DNA of 64,000 nt from Kluyvera cryocrescens NBRC 102467 (GCF_001571285.1 NZ_BCTM01000013.1:1-64000), one strand, 5' to 3'. Counted from the stretch's first letter, positions 1 to 10,225 are shown. Program-made: numbers and translations. Notes: generated by a model not told the origin, from the sequence alone.

Positions 1-82
1 ATTAACATCACACTCAGATGTTAACCGTGAAGGATAACATTGCTTTAGCAATGGCCCGTAGGGCGAGACGAAGTCGAGTCAT

Positions 83-112
83 CCTGCACGACCCACCATC
101 TTTATTGATGGT
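83..112 (+). repeat. tRNA 3'-tail relic followed by a hairpin
   Basis: Bases 83-98 reproduce the last 16 bases of a lysine tRNA (CCTGCACGACCCACCA), but no tRNA body precedes them. A perfect 6-bp stem follows (ACCATC 95-100, GATGGT 107-112). The relic carries A where the two genes downstream carry C, so it matches the E. coli form of tRNA-Lys better than its neighbours. Similar tRNA-tail repeats (rtT type) follow other enterobacterial tRNA genes. No function is claimed. Confidence 0.6.
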
Positions 113-144
113 CCCGAGTTAAATCTTTCAGGCAACACCCGAAT

Positions 145-220
145 GGGGCGTTAGCTCAGTTGGTAGAGCAGTTGACTTTTAATCAATTGGTCGCAGGTTC
201 GAATCCTGCACGCCCCACCA
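145..220 (+). tRNA. tRNA-Lys (UUU)
   Basis: A 76-nt tRNA with encoded CCA end. The acceptor stem GGGGCGT pairs with the 3' strand before CCA. The D-loop has AGTTGGTAGA, the anticodon stem-loop is TTGACTTTTAATCAA with anticodon TTT (lysine), and the T-arm has GGTTCGAATCC. The sequence is E. coli tRNA-Lys except that the fourth acceptor pair is G-C rather than T-A, a compensated change. It corresponds to the last members of the E. coli lysT-valT-lysW-valZ-lysYZQ cluster, which also precedes nadA. Confidence 0.98.
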
Positions 221-253
221 TCCTGAAGAGATTAAAGCAGTAAACCCCATAAG

Positions 254-329
254 GGGGCGTTAGCTCAGTTGGTAGAGCAGTTGACTTTTAATCAATTGGT
301 CGCAGGTTCGAATCCTGCACGCCCCACCA
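254..329 (+). tRNA. tRNA-Lys (UUU), second identical copy
   Basis: A 76-nt tRNA identical to the copy at 145-220, with anticodon TTT and encoded CCA. It is separated from that copy by 33 bases and followed at once by a strong terminator, so this is the last gene of the tRNA operon. Its position before nadA matches lysQ of E. coli, but copy identity makes individual naming arbitrary. Confidence 0.98.
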
Positions 330-333
330 GTGT

Positions 334-360
334 AAAAAGGCGCCCTAAAGGCGCCTTTTT
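334..360 (+). terminator. Rho-independent terminator of the tRNA operon
   Basis: Perfect stem GGCGCC (339-344) / GGCGCC (350-355) with a CTAAA loop, preceded by AAAAA and followed by TTTTT. It starts four bases after the CCA end of the last tRNA. Confidence 0.9.
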
Positions 361-496
361 GCTATCTGCAATTCAGCCATTTCTTTTCCCACTCGGGGTT
401 AGCCTCAAACGCATTTCTCATCCTATCCGTCCATTTAGGCCAATGCCCTTAAATGCCCAAAATTCACCACGACTTTTTTTCTGCAATCCGCTATCT

Positions 497-514
497 TGTT
501 TAGCATATAAAACA
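497..514 (+). promoter_or_regulatory. NadR operator upstream of nadA
   Basis: TGTTTA-N6-AAAACA lies 73 bp before the nadA start. The known NadR box is TGTTTA-N6-TAAACA, so one base of the right half differs. In E. coli NadR represses nadA-pnuC when NAD is plentiful; the same control is inferred here. Confidence 0.75.
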
Positions 515-586
515 TATTGCCGCGGTAAAGGCGATGCATTGCCTTATAGCCGCTTATTTCGTTAAGCCAGTAAAACGAGAAGCATG

Positions 587-1630
587 ATGAGCGTGATGTT
601 TGATCCAGAAGCAGCGATTTACCCGTTTCCTCCGAAGCCGACGCCGTTAAGTCGTGATGAGAAGCAGTTTTATCGCGAAAAAATAAAACGGTTACTCAAA
701 GAGCGCAATGCCGTGATGGTGGCGCACTATTATACCGACCCGGAGATTCAGCAGCTGGCAGAAGAGACCGGTGGCTGTATTTCTGACTCACTGGAGATGG
801 CGCGTTTTGGCGCAAAGCATGAAGCTTCAACGCTGCTGGTCGCGGGCGTGCGTTTTATGGGCGAGACCGCCAAAATTCTGAGTCCGGAAAAAACCATCCT
901 TATGCCGACGCTCAATGCGGAATGCTCGCTGGATCTTGGCTGTCCAATCGACGCGTTTAACGATTTCTGCGATGCACATCCCGATCGCACCGTGGTGGTT
1001 TATGCCAATACGTCAGCGGCGGTAAAAGCTCGTGCAGATTGGGTAGTGACCTCGAGCATCGCCGTGGAGCTGATTGAGCATCTCGACAGTCTGGGAGAGA
1101 AAATTATCTGGGCACCGGATCGTCACCTGGGCCGCTATGTGCAAAAGCAAACTGGCGCCGATGTTTTGTGTTGGCAGGGGGCGTGTATCGTCCACGATGA
1201 GTTTAAAACTCAGGCGTTAAGCCGGATGAAAGCACTTTACCCGCAGGCAGCGGTACTGGTGCACCCGGAATCTCCTCAGGCCATTGTGGATATGGCCGAT
1301 GCGGTTGGTTCAACCAGCCAGTTGATTAACGCGGCGAAAACCTTGCCGCATCAGCAGCTAATTGTGGCTACCGACCGCGGGATTTTCTACAAAATGCAGC
1401 AGGCCGTACCTGATAAAGCGCTGTTTGAAGCACCGACGGCCGGTGAAGGGGCAACCTGTCGCACCTGCGCGCACTGTCCGTGGATGGCCATGAATGGCCT
1501 AAAAGCGATCGCTGACAGCCTCGAAAACGGTGGTGCAGCGCACGAAATTCACGTGGATGAAGCATTGCGAAAAGGCGCGTTAATTCCGCTTAACCGCATG
1601 CTGGATTTTGCGGCTACACTTCGAGGGTAA
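587..1630 (+). CDS. nadA: Quinolinate synthase NadA
   Basis: Condenses iminoaspartate with dihydroxyacetone phosphate to give quinolinate in de novo NAD synthesis, using a [4Fe-4S] cluster in the cytosol. The protein is 347 residues, the E. coli length, and nearly identical in its core. Cluster cysteines are visible at Cys113 (NAEC), in WQGAC near residue 200, and in the CRTCAHC segment near residue 297. An ATG at 584 is also possible, but the GAGAAG ribosome site at 577-582 is spaced better for 587, and E. coli starts with the same MSVMFD. It is followed by pnuC after 23 bases, giving a nadA-pnuC operon behind the NadR box. Confidence 0.97.
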   Translation: MSVMFDPEAAIYPFPPKPTPLSRDEKQFYREKIKRLLKERNAVMVAHYYTDPEIQQLAEETGGCISDSLEMARFGAKHEASTLLVAGVRFMGETAKILSPEKTILMPTLNAECSLDLGCPIDAFNDFCDAHPDRTVVVYANTSAAVKARADWVVTSSIAVELIEHLDSLGEKIIWAPDRHLGRYVQKQTGADVLCWQGACIVHDEFKTQALSRMKALYPQAAVLVHPESPQAIVDMADAVGSTSQLINAAKTLPHQQLIVATDRGIFYKMQQAVPDKALFEAPTAGEGATCRTCAHCPWMAMNGLKAIADSLENGGAAHEIHVDEALRKGALIPLNRMLDFAATLRG

Positions 1631-1653
1631 CCGTCTAACACGCTGGAGTTAAA

Positions 1654-2373
1654 ATGGATTTTTTAAGTACGCAAAATATTCTGGTGCACATTCCCATTGG
1701 GGCCGGGGGGTATGACCTGTCGTGGATTGAAGCGATAGGCACTATCGCGGGCCTATTGTGTATCTGGCTGGCGAGCCTTGAGAAGATCGTTAACTACCTG
1801 TTTGGGCTGATTAACGTCACGCTGTTCGCCATTATCTTTTTCCAGATCCAACTCTACGCCAGCCTGCTGCTGCAGCTCTTTTTCTTCGCCGCCAATATTT
1901 ATGGCTGGTACGCGTGGTCGCGGCAAACCAGCCATCATGAAGCGGAGCTGCACATTCGCTGGCTGCCGCTGCGGAAAGCGCTCGCCTGGCTTGCTGCCTG
2001 CGTGATTGCCATTGGCCTGATGACCGTCTATATCGACCCGGTCTTCGCCGTGTTGACTCAGGTTGCCGTGAGTGTGATGCAGACGCTGGGAATGAATGTG
2101 GTGATGCCGGAGCTGCAACCCGATGCGTTCCCGTTCTGGGATTCCTGCATGATGGTGCTGTCGATTGCGGCGATGGTCCTGATGACGCGCAAATACGTTG
2201 AGAACTGGCTGCTTTGGGTGGTGATTAACGTGATAAGCGTGGCTATTTTCACCCTGCAGGGTGTCTATGCCATGGCGCTGGAATACTTGATCCTGACCTT
2301 TATTGCCCTTAACGGTAGTCGGATGTGGATTAACAGCGCGCGTGAGCGCGGCTCTCGCGCGCTATCCCATTAA
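1654..2373 (+). CDS. pnuC: Nicotinamide riboside transporter PnuC
   Basis: Inner-membrane transporter that brings in nicotinamide riboside for NAD salvage. At 239 residues it has the E. coli length, with several hydrophobic helices and a start ([14 protein letters not shown]) and end ([10 protein letters not shown]) that follow E. coli PnuC closely. It shares the nadA transcript and hence the inferred NadR control. Its stop codon overlaps that of the convergent zitB gene: the four bases TTAA at 2370-2373 contain both stops. Confidence 0.97.
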   Translation: MDFLSTQNILVHIPIGAGGYDLSWIEAIGTIAGLLCIWLASLEKIVNYLFGLINVTLFAIIFFQIQLYASLLLQLFFFAANIYGWYAWSRQTSHHEAELHIRWLPLRKALAWLAACVIAIGLMTVYIDPVFAVLTQVAVSVMQTLGMNVVMPELQPDAFPFWDSCMMVLSIAAMVLMTRKYVENWLLWVVINVISVAIFTLQGVYAMALEYLILTFIALNGSRMWINSARERGSRALSH

Positions 2374-3314
2374 TGATGGTGATGATGTCCGGTTCCGGAG
2401 TGCGCCTCGTTAAGGTGGCATTCCGGGCCGCTACACGGCTGATACTCCATTTGTACCGTAGCGTGGTCAATCTGATACTGCTGTTCGAGAAAATGATGGA
2501 TCCTATCCAGAAGGGCATCATGATCGTGCGGCGGCACCACCTGGACGTGCAAGGTCATTAACGGTTTTTCACCGACTAGCCAAACGTGGACATGGTGTAC
2601 GTCGCGGACTTCTGGCAGAGAACGGCGCATATTGCGCTTTAATGCGGCAACATCAATTGCCTGCGGAGCCCCCTCCAGCAGTTCATTGAGGCTCTCTTTT
2701 AGCAACGACCACGCGCTGCGCAGCACGAGGCAGGAAACCAGCACCGATAATATCGGATCAATTGGCGTCCAGCCGGTGGTCATGATCACTATCGCCGCAA
2801 TAATGGCGCCAACGGATCCTAAGAGATCGCCCATCACGTGTAGCGCCGCTGCTCGCACGTTTAGATTCTTTTCTTCGCTGCCGCGATGCAGTATCCAAAA
2901 GGCCAGAATGTTCGCCAGCAGTCCGGCAACGGCAATCACCATCATGGTGACGCCGGCCACCGGCTGCGGTGTATAGAAACGCTTCACCGCTTCCCAGACG
3001 ATTAACACAATAATAAACAGCAGGGCGATGGCGTTAACGAAGGCGGCCAGGGTAGTAAGCCTTAGCCAGCCAAAAGTGTGCCGTACGCTAGGCGGGCGGC
3101 GGGCAAAATGTACGGCCAGCAGCGCAAACAGCAGTGCGGCGGAATCGGTCAGCATATGCCCGGCATCGGCCAGCAGCGCCAGCGAGCCGGAGATCACCCC
3201 GCCAATGGCCTCGATGACCATAAAGCCTGCGGTTACGCCAAAAGCCAGCAGTAAGCGGCGGCCGTTACCATTATCCGGGGCGGCATGGGTATGTGAATCA
3301 TGCTGGTGCGGCAT
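2370..3314 (-). CDS. zitB: Zinc efflux protein ZitB (cation diffusion facilitator)
   Basis: Proton-coupled exporter of Zn2+ across the inner membrane, cation diffusion facilitator family. The 314-residue protein has a His-rich N-terminus (HQHDSHTH), six predicted membrane segments, the metal-binding HMLTD motif in helix 2 ([11 protein letters not shown]) and the matching HVMGD motif in helix 5. A cytosolic domain follows ([20 protein letters not shown]), then a tail of five histidines. Length is within one residue of E. coli ZitB (313). It is transcribed alone, convergent with pnuC and divergent from aroG across a 333-bp gap. Confidence 0.96.
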   Translation of the reverse strand: MPHQHDSHTHAAPDNGNGRRLLLAFGVTAGFMVIEAIGGVISGSLALLADAGHMLTDSAALLFALLAVHFARRPPSVRHTFGWLRLTTLAAFVNAIALLFIIVLIVWEAVKRFYTPQPVAGVTMMVIAVAGLLANILAFWILHRGSEEKNLNVRAAALHVMGDLLGSVGAIIAAIVIMTTGWTPIDPILSVLVSCLVLRSAWSLLKESLNELLEGAPQAIDVAALKRNMRRSLPEVRDVHHVHVWLVGEKPLMTLHVQVVPPHDHDALLDRIHHFLEQQYQIDHATVQMEYQPCSGPECHLNEAHSGTGHHHHH

Positions 3315-3559
3315 GAGCGTCGTCCTTCGTTAATTAAGTGTGACTACCTGACATCATTGCAGATCTTTGCTTTTTGCGCACAGAAATAGATGCGATGAAT
3401 GGCTGGGCATTTATAGCGCGTCCTTAGGCATGTATGACTGATATATATTGTTTTTGATGTATTTTGTGGTTTTAAATTCCATGCATAAGGCTTTTTATCG
3501 CTTTTATTTGCTATTAAATTCTAAAATGTAGGGTTTTTTTAGTCATTAACCGGTTAAAG

Positions 3560-3600
3560 TGTAAAAGCCAGTTTACACTTTTTTGCTGACGATATAGATT
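3560..3600 (+). promoter_or_regulatory. aroG promoter with TyrR box
   Basis: TGTAAA-N6-TTTACA at 3560-3577 is a perfect TyrR box. Its right half TTTACA (3572-3577) can serve as the -35 element, with TAGATT at 3595-3600 as -10 at 17-bp spacing. E. coli aroG is repressed by TyrR with phenylalanine or tyrosine at the same arrangement. The remaining 3315-3559 stretch between zitB and aroG is AT-rich and shows no gene. Confidence 0.85.
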
Positions 3601-3647
3601 GAAGGGATTGCACTCAATTGTATAAGTATGGCAACACTGGAACAGTC

Positions 3648-4700
3648 ATGAATTATCAGAACGACGATTTACGCATTAAAGAGATCAACGAGTTATTACC
3701 TCCTGTAGCACTCCTTGAAAAATTTCCCGCGACAGAAAACGCTGCCAACACCGTTTCTCATGCACGCAAAGCGATCCACCAGATCCTGAGAGGGGATGAC
3801 GATCGCCTGCTGGTGGTGATTGGTCCATGCTCGATTCACGATCCGGTTGCCGCGAAAGAATATGCGCAACGCCTGCTGAAAATCCGTGAAGAGTTGAACG
3901 GTGAGCTGGAAATCGTCATGCGCGTCTATTTTGAAAAACCGCGCACCACTGTGGGTTGGAAGGGGCTTATCAACGATCCGCACATGGATAACAGCTTCCA
4001 GATTAACGACGGCCTGCGTATTGCCCGCAAGCTGCTGCTGGATATCAACGATACTGGTTTACCTGCGGCGGGCGAGTTCCTCGATATGATCACCCCGCAG
4101 TATCTGGCCGATCTGATGAGCTGGGGTGCCATTGGTGCGCGTACGACCGAATCACAGGTTCACCGCGAACTGGCTTCCGGCCTTTCTTGCCCGGTTGGCT
4201 TCAAAAATGGTACTGACGGCACCATCAAAGTCGCTATCGATGCGATCAATGCTGCCGGCGCGGCTCACTGTTTCCTGTCGGTGACTAAATGGGGTCATTC
4301 CGCAATTGTGAACACCAGTGGTAACGGCGATTGCCATATCATTCTGCGCGGCGGTAAAGAGCCAAACTACAGTGCGTCCCATGTGGCTGCGGTGAAAGAA
4401 GGGCTGGCGAAAGCAGGTCTTCCGGCGCAAATCATGATTGACTTCAGCCATGCTAACTCCAGCAAGCAGTACAAAAAGCAGATGGACGTGGGTGCCGATG
4501 TCTGTCAGCAGATTGCTGGCGGCGAGAAAGCGATTATGGGCGTGATGATCGAAAGTCATCTGGTGGAAGGGAACCAGAACCCAGACAGCGGCGAGCCGCT
4601 GGTTTATGGCAAGAGTATCACCGATGCCTGCATTAACTGGGATGATACCGATACGATCCTGCGCCAACTGGCGGGCGCGGTTAAAGCGCGTCGCGGTTAA
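3648..4700 (+). CDS. aroG: DAHP synthase, phenylalanine-sensitive, AroG
   Basis: Joins phosphoenolpyruvate and erythrose-4-phosphate to make DAHP, the first step of aromatic amino acid synthesis. The 350-residue protein starts MNYQNDDLRIKEI as in E. coli. An upstream in-frame start at 3618 would add ten residues not found in the family. Motifs seen include the substrate-binding GPCSIHDP and KPRTTVGWKG, the metal-site segment IMIDFSHANS, and the C-terminal end ending VKARRG. It is transcribed alone from the TyrR-controlled promoter and ends at a terminator shared with gpmA. Confidence 0.97.
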   Translation: MNYQNDDLRIKEINELLPPVALLEKFPATENAANTVSHARKAIHQILRGDDDRLLVVIGPCSIHDPVAAKEYAQRLLKIREELNGELEIVMRVYFEKPRTTVGWKGLINDPHMDNSFQINDGLRIARKLLLDINDTGLPAAGEFLDMITPQYLADLMSWGAIGARTTESQVHRELASGLSCPVGFKNGTDGTIKVAIDAINAAGAAHCFLSVTKWGHSAIVNTSGNGDCHIILRGGKEPNYSASHVAAVKEGLAKAGLPAQIMIDFSHANSSKQYKKQMDVGADVCQQIAGGEKAIMGVMIESHLVEGNQNPDSGEPLVYGKSITDACINWDDTDTILRQLAGAVKARRG

Positions 4701-4774
4701 TTCACATCGTGGCCCGGCTTGGCGCTCCGCCTCCGGGTTTCGCTGATGCTGGCGTTATCAGGCGCATCAGAGAT

Positions 4775-4805
4775 AAAAAAAGCGTGGGATATCCCACGCT
4801 TTTTC
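4775..4805. terminator. Bidirectional terminator between aroG and gpmA
   Basis: A perfect 20-bp palindrome (AGCGTGGGAT / ATCCCACGCT, 4781-4800) is flanked by AAAAAA on the left and TTTT on the right, so it can terminate both convergent genes. Confidence 0.9.
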
Positions 4806-4824
4806 ATTTTTAACCGGGAACGAA

Positions 4825-5577
4825 TTACTTCGCTTTACCCTGGTTCGCTACCGCTGCGGCTTTCGCTGCGATTTCGTCCGCGTTGCCCAGATAGTAGTGC
4901 TTGATCGGTTTGAAGTTTTCGTCGAACTCGTAGACCAGTGGAACGCCGGTAGGAATGTTCAGCTCGAGAATTTCATCTTCGCCCATGTTGTCCAGGTATT
5001 TCACCAGCGCACGCAGGGAGTTACCGTGAGCGGCGATGATGACGCGCTCACCGCTTTTCAGACGAGGCAGAATGGTTTCATTCCAGTAAGGCACTACGCG
5101 CTCGATGGTCAACGCCAGGCTCTCGGTGGTAGGCAATTCTTTATCGGTCAGTTTCGCATAGCGCGGGTCGTGGCCTGGGAAGCGTTCATCGTCTTTGGTC
5201 AGCTCTGGTGGAGTCACCGCGAAGCCACGACGCCATTGTTTAACCTGCTCGTCACCGTATTTTTCAGCGGTTTCGGCTTTGTTCAGACCCTGCAGCGCAC
5301 CGTAGTGACGTTCGTTCAGTTTCCAGGATTTCTCAACCGGCAGCCAGGCCTGGTCCAGTTCATCCAGAACGTTCCACAGCGTGTGGATGGCACGTTTCAG
5401 CACAGAGGTATAAGCAAAATCAAAGCTGAAGCCTTCAGCCTTCAGCAGTTTACCTGCCGCTTTTGCTTCGCTAACGCCTTTCTCAGACAGGTCAACGTCG
5501 TACCAACCGGTGAAACGGTTTTCGTTGTTCCACTGACTTTCACCGTGACGAACCAGTACCAGCTTAGTTACAGCCAT
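4825..5577 (-). CDS. gpmA: 2,3-bisphosphoglycerate-dependent phosphoglycerate mutase
   Basis: Interconverts 3- and 2-phosphoglycerate in glycolysis. The 250-residue protein starts [17 protein letters not shown] as in E. coli; the catalytic phosphohistidine lies in the RHGE motif near residue 11. The second conserved histidine is in the [11 protein letters not shown] segment. A GTG/ATG five codons upstream is possible but unsupported by homologues. A single-gene unit preceded by a Fur-like site, in agreement with reported iron control of gpmA in E. coli. Confidence 0.97.
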   Translation of the reverse strand: MAVTKLVLVRHGESQWNNENRFTGWYDVDLSEKGVSEAKAAGKLLKAEGFSFDFAYTSVLKRAIHTLWNVLDELDQAWLPVEKSWKLNERHYGALQGLNKAETAEKYGDEQVKQWRRGFAVTPPELTKDDERFPGHDPRYAKLTDKELPTTESLALTIERVVPYWNETILPRLKSGERVIIAAHGNSLRALVKYLDNMGEDEILELNIPTGVPLVYEFDENFKPIKHYYLGNADEIAAKAAAVANQGKAK

Positions 5578-5600
5578 ACTCTCACTCCTCAAGCTTTATT

Positions 5601-5622
5601 GAATGATAACAATTCTCATTAT
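5601..5622 (-). promoter_or_regulatory. Fur-like box upstream of gpmA
   Basis: The AT-rich inverted repeat ATGATAACAATTCTCATTA begins about 25 bp before the gpmA start and resembles the Fur consensus GATAATGATAATCATTATC. E. coli gpmA has been reported as Fur-regulated. The match is imperfect. Confidence 0.55.
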
Positions 5623-5833
5623 ATTGCCGTGATTGCCTCAGCAGCAACGCTTATGCATAACCATAGCGAAAATAGTGCCCCAGTGTAAGACGCATGTGAA
5701 CTCGGCGTTATTATTTTGTCTGTGGGTGACGTTAAAATCAGCGAAATGGCGAAAAGATCGGCGAGATGGGCAGAAGGGGCAGCGCTCGCCGCTAGTCCAG
5801 AACGTGTTATTGCCTTTGAAGCGGGCGGTCAGG

Positions 5834-5862
5834 CTCCCGGCGTCGCGTCGCTCAGCCGGGAG
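5834..5862 (-). terminator. Hairpin after the gal operon
   Basis: CTCCCGGC (5834-5841) pairs with GCCGGGAG (5855-5862) around a 13-base loop, 11 bases beyond the galM stop. There is no T-run, so it may be a 3'-end stabilising stem or REP-like element rather than a true terminator. The rest of 5623-5833 shows no gene. Confidence 0.4.
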
Positions 5863-5872
5863 ACATTAGCGG

Positions 5873-6913
5873 TTAAAGCGCAATAAACTGATATTCCGTC
5901 AGGCTGACGTACTCTGTGCCCGGACGCAGGATGCAATCAGGCTGCGGCCATTCCGGATGATTTGGGCTGTCGGGCAGAAATTCGCTCTCCAGCGCCAGGC
6001 CCTGCCAGGTGGCATAGGGCTGAGCGGTACGGGAGAGGGTGCCTTCGAGAAAATTACCGGAGTAAAACTGGATCGCCGGAGCTGAGGTATAGACCGCCAT
6101 CTGTAGCTTCTTATCCTGAGACCAGACGTGAGCAACGGCCTGAGAAGCATCGCCTTTCGCCTGAAGCAGGAAGCCGTGATCGTAGCCGTTCACCTTTTGC
6201 TGATCGGCATCGCTTAAGAAATCCCTGACCACGGTTTTAGGCTTGCGGAAATCGAAGCTGGTTCCGGTGACGTCTTTCAAAACCTCGTGCGGAATACCGC
6301 TGGAATCTACCGGCAGATAAGCATCCGCCAGCAGCTGCAGCGTATGGTGACGCACGTCGGTTTGTGCCCCGTCGAGATTGAAGTAAACGTGGTTGGTCAG
6401 GTTTACCGGACAGGCTTTATCTACCGTCGCACGATATTCAATTGAAATACGGTTATCGTCAGTCAGACGATAAGTTGCGGTTGCCTGCAGCGCGCCGGGG
6501 AAACCCTGATCGCCATCTGCAGAGAAGAGAGTAAACACCACTTCAGCAGCAGCCTGAGATGCGATAGCCCAGCGGCGTTTGTCAAAACCCTGCGGGCCGC
6601 CGTGCAGCTGGTGTTCGCCCTGGCTAGGTTCAACGTTGACCGTAGCGCCATCCAACGTAAAACGGCTGTTGGCGATACGGTTAGCGTAGCGACCAATGGA
6701 GGCACCAAGGAACGCCGACTGCCTGGCGTATTGCTCAGGTTCAGCACAGCCGAGCAGCGCTTCACGCACGCTGCCGTCCTGCAGTGGAATACGCGCGGAC
6801 AGCAGCGTAGCCCCCCAGTCCATTAAGGTTACGACAACGTTATGCGCATTGCGTAACGTAATTAGCTGGTAAGGCTGGCCGTCGGCGGCCAGCGCAGAAG
6901 ATGAAGTTAGCAC
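5873..6913 (-). CDS. galM: Aldose 1-epimerase (mutarotase) GalM
   Basis: Converts beta- to alpha-galactose and glucose anomers before phosphorylation by GalK. Starting at the GTG at 6913 gives 346 residues, exactly the E. coli length; that GTG overlaps the galK stop by seven bases and has an AAGGAG site seven bases away. Catalytic features seen are [19 protein letters not shown] with the active-site histidine, and the glutamate in [18 protein letters not shown]. It is the last gene of galETKM. Confidence 0.95.
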   Translation of the reverse strand: MLTSSSALAADGQPYQLITLRNAHNVVVTLMDWGATLLSARIPLQDGSVREALLGCAEPEQYARQSAFLGASIGRYANRIANSRFTLDGATVNVEPSQGEHQLHGGPQGFDKRRWAIASQAAAEVVFTLFSADGDQGFPGALQATATYRLTDDNRISIEYRATVDKACPVNLTNHVYFNLDGAQTDVRHHTLQLLADAYLPVDSSGIPHEVLKDVTGTSFDFRKPKTVVRDFLSDADQQKVNGYDHGFLLQAKGDASQAVAHVWSQDKKLQMAVYTSAPAIQFYSGNFLEGTLSRTAQPYATWQGLALESEFLPDSPNHPEWPQPDCILRPGTEYVSLTEYQFIAL

Positions 6914-8055
6914 TGGCCGGCTCCTTGTGACGCTTTGCACACGTAGAATGTCTCTTTGATGCCGGTTTTCGCTTCGTACTGCTCGGCCACGGCTTGCTGC
7001 ACCGCAGGAACCAGCGCTTCTGGCATCAGTGCGACAATACAGCCGCCAAAGCCGCCGCCGGTCATACGTACGCCGCCTTTATCGCCGATGGTCGCTTTGA
7101 CAATCTCCACCAGGGTGTCGATTTGCGGGACGGTAATTTCGAAGTCATCGCGCATCGAAGCGTGTGATTCTGCCATCAGTTGACCCATGCGCAGCAGGTC
7201 GCCTTTCTCGAGCGCCGAGGCCGCTTCCACGGTACGGGCATTTTCCGTCAGTACGTGGCGGACGCGTTTGGCGACGATAGGATCCAGCTCGTTAGCCACC
7301 GCGTTAAACTGCTCGAGGGTGACATCACGCAGCGCCGGCTGCTGGAAGAAACGCGCGCCGGTTTCGCACTGTTCGCGACGGGTGTTGTACTCGCTGCCGA
7401 CCAGGGTGCGTTTAAAGTTACTGTTGATAATGACTACCGCGACACCATCAGGCATAGAAACGGCCTTGGTGTCTAAAGAGCGACAGTCAATCAGCAGCGC
7501 GTGGTCTTTTTTACCCAGTGCTGAAATCAGCTGATCCATGATGCCGCAGTTACAGCCGACAAACTGGTTTTCAGCTTCCTGGCCATTCAAGGCAATCTGC
7601 GCGCCATCGAGCGGCAACTGATAAAGCTGCTGGAACACGGTGCCGACCGCCACTTCCAGCGAGGCTGAGGAACTTAATCCCGCGCCCTGTGGCACGTTAC
7701 CGCTGATCACCAGATCCGCGCCGCCAAACGCGTTGTTGCGTTTTTGCAGATGCTTCACCACGCCGCGGACGTAGTTGGACCACTGCTGGGTGTCATGGGC
7801 AACGATGGACGTATCCAGAGAGAACTGGTCAATCTGGTTATCATAGTCAGCGGCGATAACCCGCACCTGGCGATCGGTGCGCGGCGCGCAGCTGATCACG
7901 GTTTGATAATCAATAGCGCACGGCAGCACAAAGCCATCGTTATAGTCAGTGTGCTCGCCGATAAGGTTTACGCGGCCCGGAGCCTGAATCACGTGAGTGG
8001 CAGGGTAGCCAAATTTTTCAGCAAACAGGGTTTGTGTTTTATCTTTCAGACTCAT
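6907..8055 (-). CDS. galK: Galactokinase GalK
   Basis: Phosphorylates alpha-galactose to galactose-1-phosphate with ATP (Leloir pathway, cytosol). The 382-residue length equals E. coli GalK. The GHMP-kinase signature [21 protein letters not shown] lies near residues 25-45, the ATP loop [14 protein letters not shown] near 120-135, and the third motif [13 protein letters not shown] near 335-350. It begins two bases after galT and overlaps galM, so translation is probably coupled. Confidence 0.98.
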   Translation of the reverse strand: MSLKDKTQTLFAEKFGYPATHVIQAPGRVNLIGEHTDYNDGFVLPCAIDYQTVISCAPRTDRQVRVIAADYDNQIDQFSLDTSIVAHDTQQWSNYVRGVVKHLQKRNNAFGGADLVISGNVPQGAGLSSSASLEVAVGTVFQQLYQLPLDGAQIALNGQEAENQFVGCNCGIMDQLISALGKKDHALLIDCRSLDTKAVSMPDGVAVVIINSNFKRTLVGSEYNTRREQCETGARFFQQPALRDVTLEQFNAVANELDPIVAKRVRHVLTENARTVEAASALEKGDLLRMGQLMAESHASMRDDFEITVPQIDTLVEIVKATIGDKGGVRMTGGGFGGCIVALMPEALVPAVQQAVAEQYEAKTGIKETFYVCKASQGAGQC

Positions 8056-8057
8056 GG

Positions 8058-9104
8058 TTATTCTCCGGATTCGCGAAAATGGATGTCGCTGACCGCGCGC
8101 AGTCGCTCGGCCGCTTGTTCTGCCGTCAGGTCACGCTGGGTCTCTGCCAGCATTTCGTACCCGACCATAAATTTACGCACGGTGGCGGAGCGCAGCAGCG
8201 GCGGATAGAAGTGCGCGTGCAGTTGCCAGTGTGCGTTCTCTTCACCGTTGAACGGCGCGCCGTGCCAGCCCATGGAGTAGGGGAATGAGCACTGGAACAG
8301 GTTGTCGTAACGGCTTGTCAATTTTTTCAGCGCTAGCGCCAAATCGTCGCGCTGAGCGTCAGTTAAATCGGTGATGCGCAGCACGTGGGTTTTTGGCAGC
8401 AACAACGTTTCAAATGGCCAGGCCGCCCAGTAAGGCACGACGGCAAGCCAGTGTTCGGTTTCCACCACGGTACGGCTGCCATCGGCAAGCTCGCGGGTGA
8501 CGTAATCCATCAGCATTGGTGCACGGTGTTCGGCGTAATACTCACGCATCAAACGGTCTTCACGCTCAATCTCGTTGGGCAGGAAGCTGTTAGCCCACAC
8601 CTGGCCATGCGGGTGTGGGTTGGAGCAGCCCATCGCCGCGCCTTTGTTTTCAAAGACCTGCACCCATGGATATTGTTGGCCCAGTTCGGCCGTCTGTTCT
8701 TGCCAGGTTTTGACCACCGATTGCAGTGCGCTAAGGCTTAGCTCTGGCAGCGTTTTGCTGTGATCCGGCGAGAAGCAGATAACCCGGCTGGTGCCGCGTG
8801 CGCTCTGGCAACGCATCAGCGGATCGTTGCTTTCCGGCGCATCCGGCGTGTCGGTCATCAGCGCGGCAAAATCGTTAGTAAAGACGTATGTGCTGGTGTA
8901 GTCGGGATTTTTATCGCCCGTCACCCGAGTATTACCCGGGCATAAAAAGCAATCCGGATCGTGCGCGGGCAGCGTTTGTTTTGCGGGCGTCTCTTGCGCC
9001 CCTTGCCATGGGCGCTTTGCACGATGCGGTGAAACGAGGATCCACTGGCCGGTTAATGGATTAAAACGGCGATGCGGATGGTCGACGGGGTTAAATGGTG
9101 TCAT
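8058..9104 (-). CDS. galT: Galactose-1-phosphate uridylyltransferase GalT
   Basis: Swaps UMP between UDP-glucose and galactose-1-phosphate. The 348-residue protein starts [19 protein letters not shown], matching E. coli in length. The active-site HPHPH-type motif is present as [13 protein letters not shown], holding the nucleophilic histidine, and the zinc-ligand region has DCFLCPGN near residue 50. An in-frame extension of 25 residues upstream would overlap galE and is rejected. Second gene of the gal operon. Confidence 0.97.
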   Translation of the reverse strand: MTPFNPVDHPHRRFNPLTGQWILVSPHRAKRPWQGAQETPAKQTLPAHDPDCFLCPGNTRVTGDKNPDYTSTYVFTNDFAALMTDTPDAPESNDPLMRCQSARGTSRVICFSPDHSKTLPELSLSALQSVVKTWQEQTAELGQQYPWVQVFENKGAAMGCSNPHPHGQVWANSFLPNEIEREDRLMREYYAEHRAPMLMDYVTRELADGSRTVVETEHWLAVVPYWAAWPFETLLLPKTHVLRITDLTDAQRDDLALALKKLTSRYDNLFQCSFPYSMGWHGAPFNGEENAHWQLHAHFYPPLLRSATVRKFMVGYEMLAETQRDLTAEQAAERLRAVSDIHFRESGE

Positions 9105-9114
9105 CACAAAATCC

Positions 9115-10131
9115 TTAGTCCGGATAGCCCTGAGGGTGACGGGACTGCCAGTTCCAGGTGTCCTGCGCCATCTCATCAAGATTACGAGTTACGTGCCAGT
9201 TCAGCTCTTTATCGGCTTTGCTGGCATCGGCCCAATAGGCCGGGAGATCGCCATCGCGACGCGGCGCGAAGTGATAGTTGATCGGTTTGCCACAGGCTTT
9301 GCTGAACGCGTTGACCACGTCAAGCACGCTGCTGCCAACGCCAGCGCCGAGGTTGTAAATGTGGACGCCCGCTTTATTCGCCAGTTTTTCCATCGCTGCA
9401 ACGTGACCATCGGCCAGATCCATAACGTGGATATAGTCGCGCACCCCGGTACCATCAGGCGTTGGGTAGTCGTTGCCGAAAATAGCCAGCGATTCGCGAC
9501 GACCTACCGCCACCTGAGCGATATAAGGCATCAGGTTATTTGGAATGCCTTGCGGATCTTCGCCCATATCACCGGACTGATGTGCGCCAACCGGGTTGAA
9601 GTAGCGCAGCAGCGCGATGCTCCAGTCTGGCTGTGCTTTTTGCAGGTCGGTGAGGATTTGCTCCACCATCAGTTTGCTTTTGCCGTAAGGGCTCTGCGGT
9701 GTACCGGTTGGGAAGCTTTCGACGTAAGGGATTTTCGGCTGGTCGCCATAGACGGTTGCGGAAGAGCTGAAAATGAAGTTTTTGACGTTGGCTGCACGCA
9801 TCGCGGCAATCAGACGCAGGGTACCGTTGACGTTGTTGTCATAGTACTCCAGGGGTTTTTGCACCGACTCGCCAACGGCTTTCAGACCCGCGAAATGGAT
9901 CACCGCGTCAATGGCGTGATCGTGCAGGATTTCGGTGAGTAGCGCTTCGTTACGGATATCGCCTTCGACAAAGGTCGCCTGCTTACCGCCCAAGCGAGCA
10001 ATAACCGGCAGGACGCTGCGCTTACTGTTGCACAGGTTGTCGAGGATGATGACGTCGTGGCCTTGTTGCAGCAGTTGTACACACGTGTGGCTTCCTATGT
10101 AACCGCTACCACCTGTAACCAATACTTTCAT
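9115..10131 (-). CDS. galE: UDP-glucose 4-epimerase GalE
   Basis: Interconverts UDP-galactose and UDP-glucose with bound NAD; needed for galactose use and for supplying UDP-galactose to surface sugars. The 338-residue protein starts [15 protein letters not shown], which holds the Rossmann GxxGxxG motif. The catalytic YGKSK motif ([12 protein letters not shown]) and upstream serine in FSSSATVYG are present. First gene of the operon; its first codons contain the internal Gal operator. Confidence 0.98.
   Translation of the reverse strand: MKVLVTGGSGYIGSHTCVQLLQQGHDVIILDNLCNSKRSVLPVIARLGGKQATFVEGDIRNEALLTEILHDHAIDAVIHFAGLKAVGESVQKPLEYYDNNVNGTLRLIAAMRAANVKNFIFSSSATVYGDQPKIPYVESFPTGTPQSPYGKSKLMVEQILTDLQKAQPDWSIALLRYFNPVGAHQSGDMGEDPQGIPNNLMPYIAQVAVGRRESLAIFGNDYPTPDGTGVRDYIHVMDLADGHVAAMEKLANKAGVHIYNLGAGVGSSVLDVVNAFSKACGKPINYHFAPRRDGDLPAYWADASKADKELNWHVTRNLDEMAQDTWNWQSRHPQGYPD
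10097..10112 (-). promoter_or_regulatory. Internal gal operator OI inside galE
   Basis: The + strand reads ATGTAACCGCTACCAC, whose complement GTGGTAGCGGTTACAT is the E. coli OI sequence. It sits in codons 7-12 of galE. Its centre is 113 bp from the external operator, nearly the E. coli spacing that allows GalR looping. Confidence 0.85.
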
Positions 10132-10161
10132 TTTTAGCTCCGTTAAGCTTATGGCATGGAA

Positions 10162-10225
10162 GAACCTTAGCATAACAGAGAAGCCAAAAGTGTGACATGG
10201 GCTATATTAGTGGAATCGCTTACAC
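10162..10225 (-). promoter_or_regulatory. gal promoter with CRP site and external operator OE
   Basis: OE is at 10210-10225 (complement GTGTAAGCGATTCCAC). The CRP site lies at about 10187-10208 (complement contains CATGTCACACTTTT) and the -10 element at 10169-10174 (complement TATGCT). All three are nearly base-identical to the E. coli gal promoter, so GalR/GalS repression and CRP control of P1/P2 are inferred. Confidence 0.85.

Noticed and set aside
269-565. 98-codon open frame starting inside the second tRNA-Lys.
   Set aside because: It runs through the tRNA, its terminator and the NadR box; no homology or ribosome site.
4897-5688. Long open frame opposite gpmA (263 codons), and similar long frames opposite aroG, pgl, uvrB and rhlE.
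   Set aside because: These are antisense shadows of strongly conserved genes with GC-rich third positions; translations look like nothing known.
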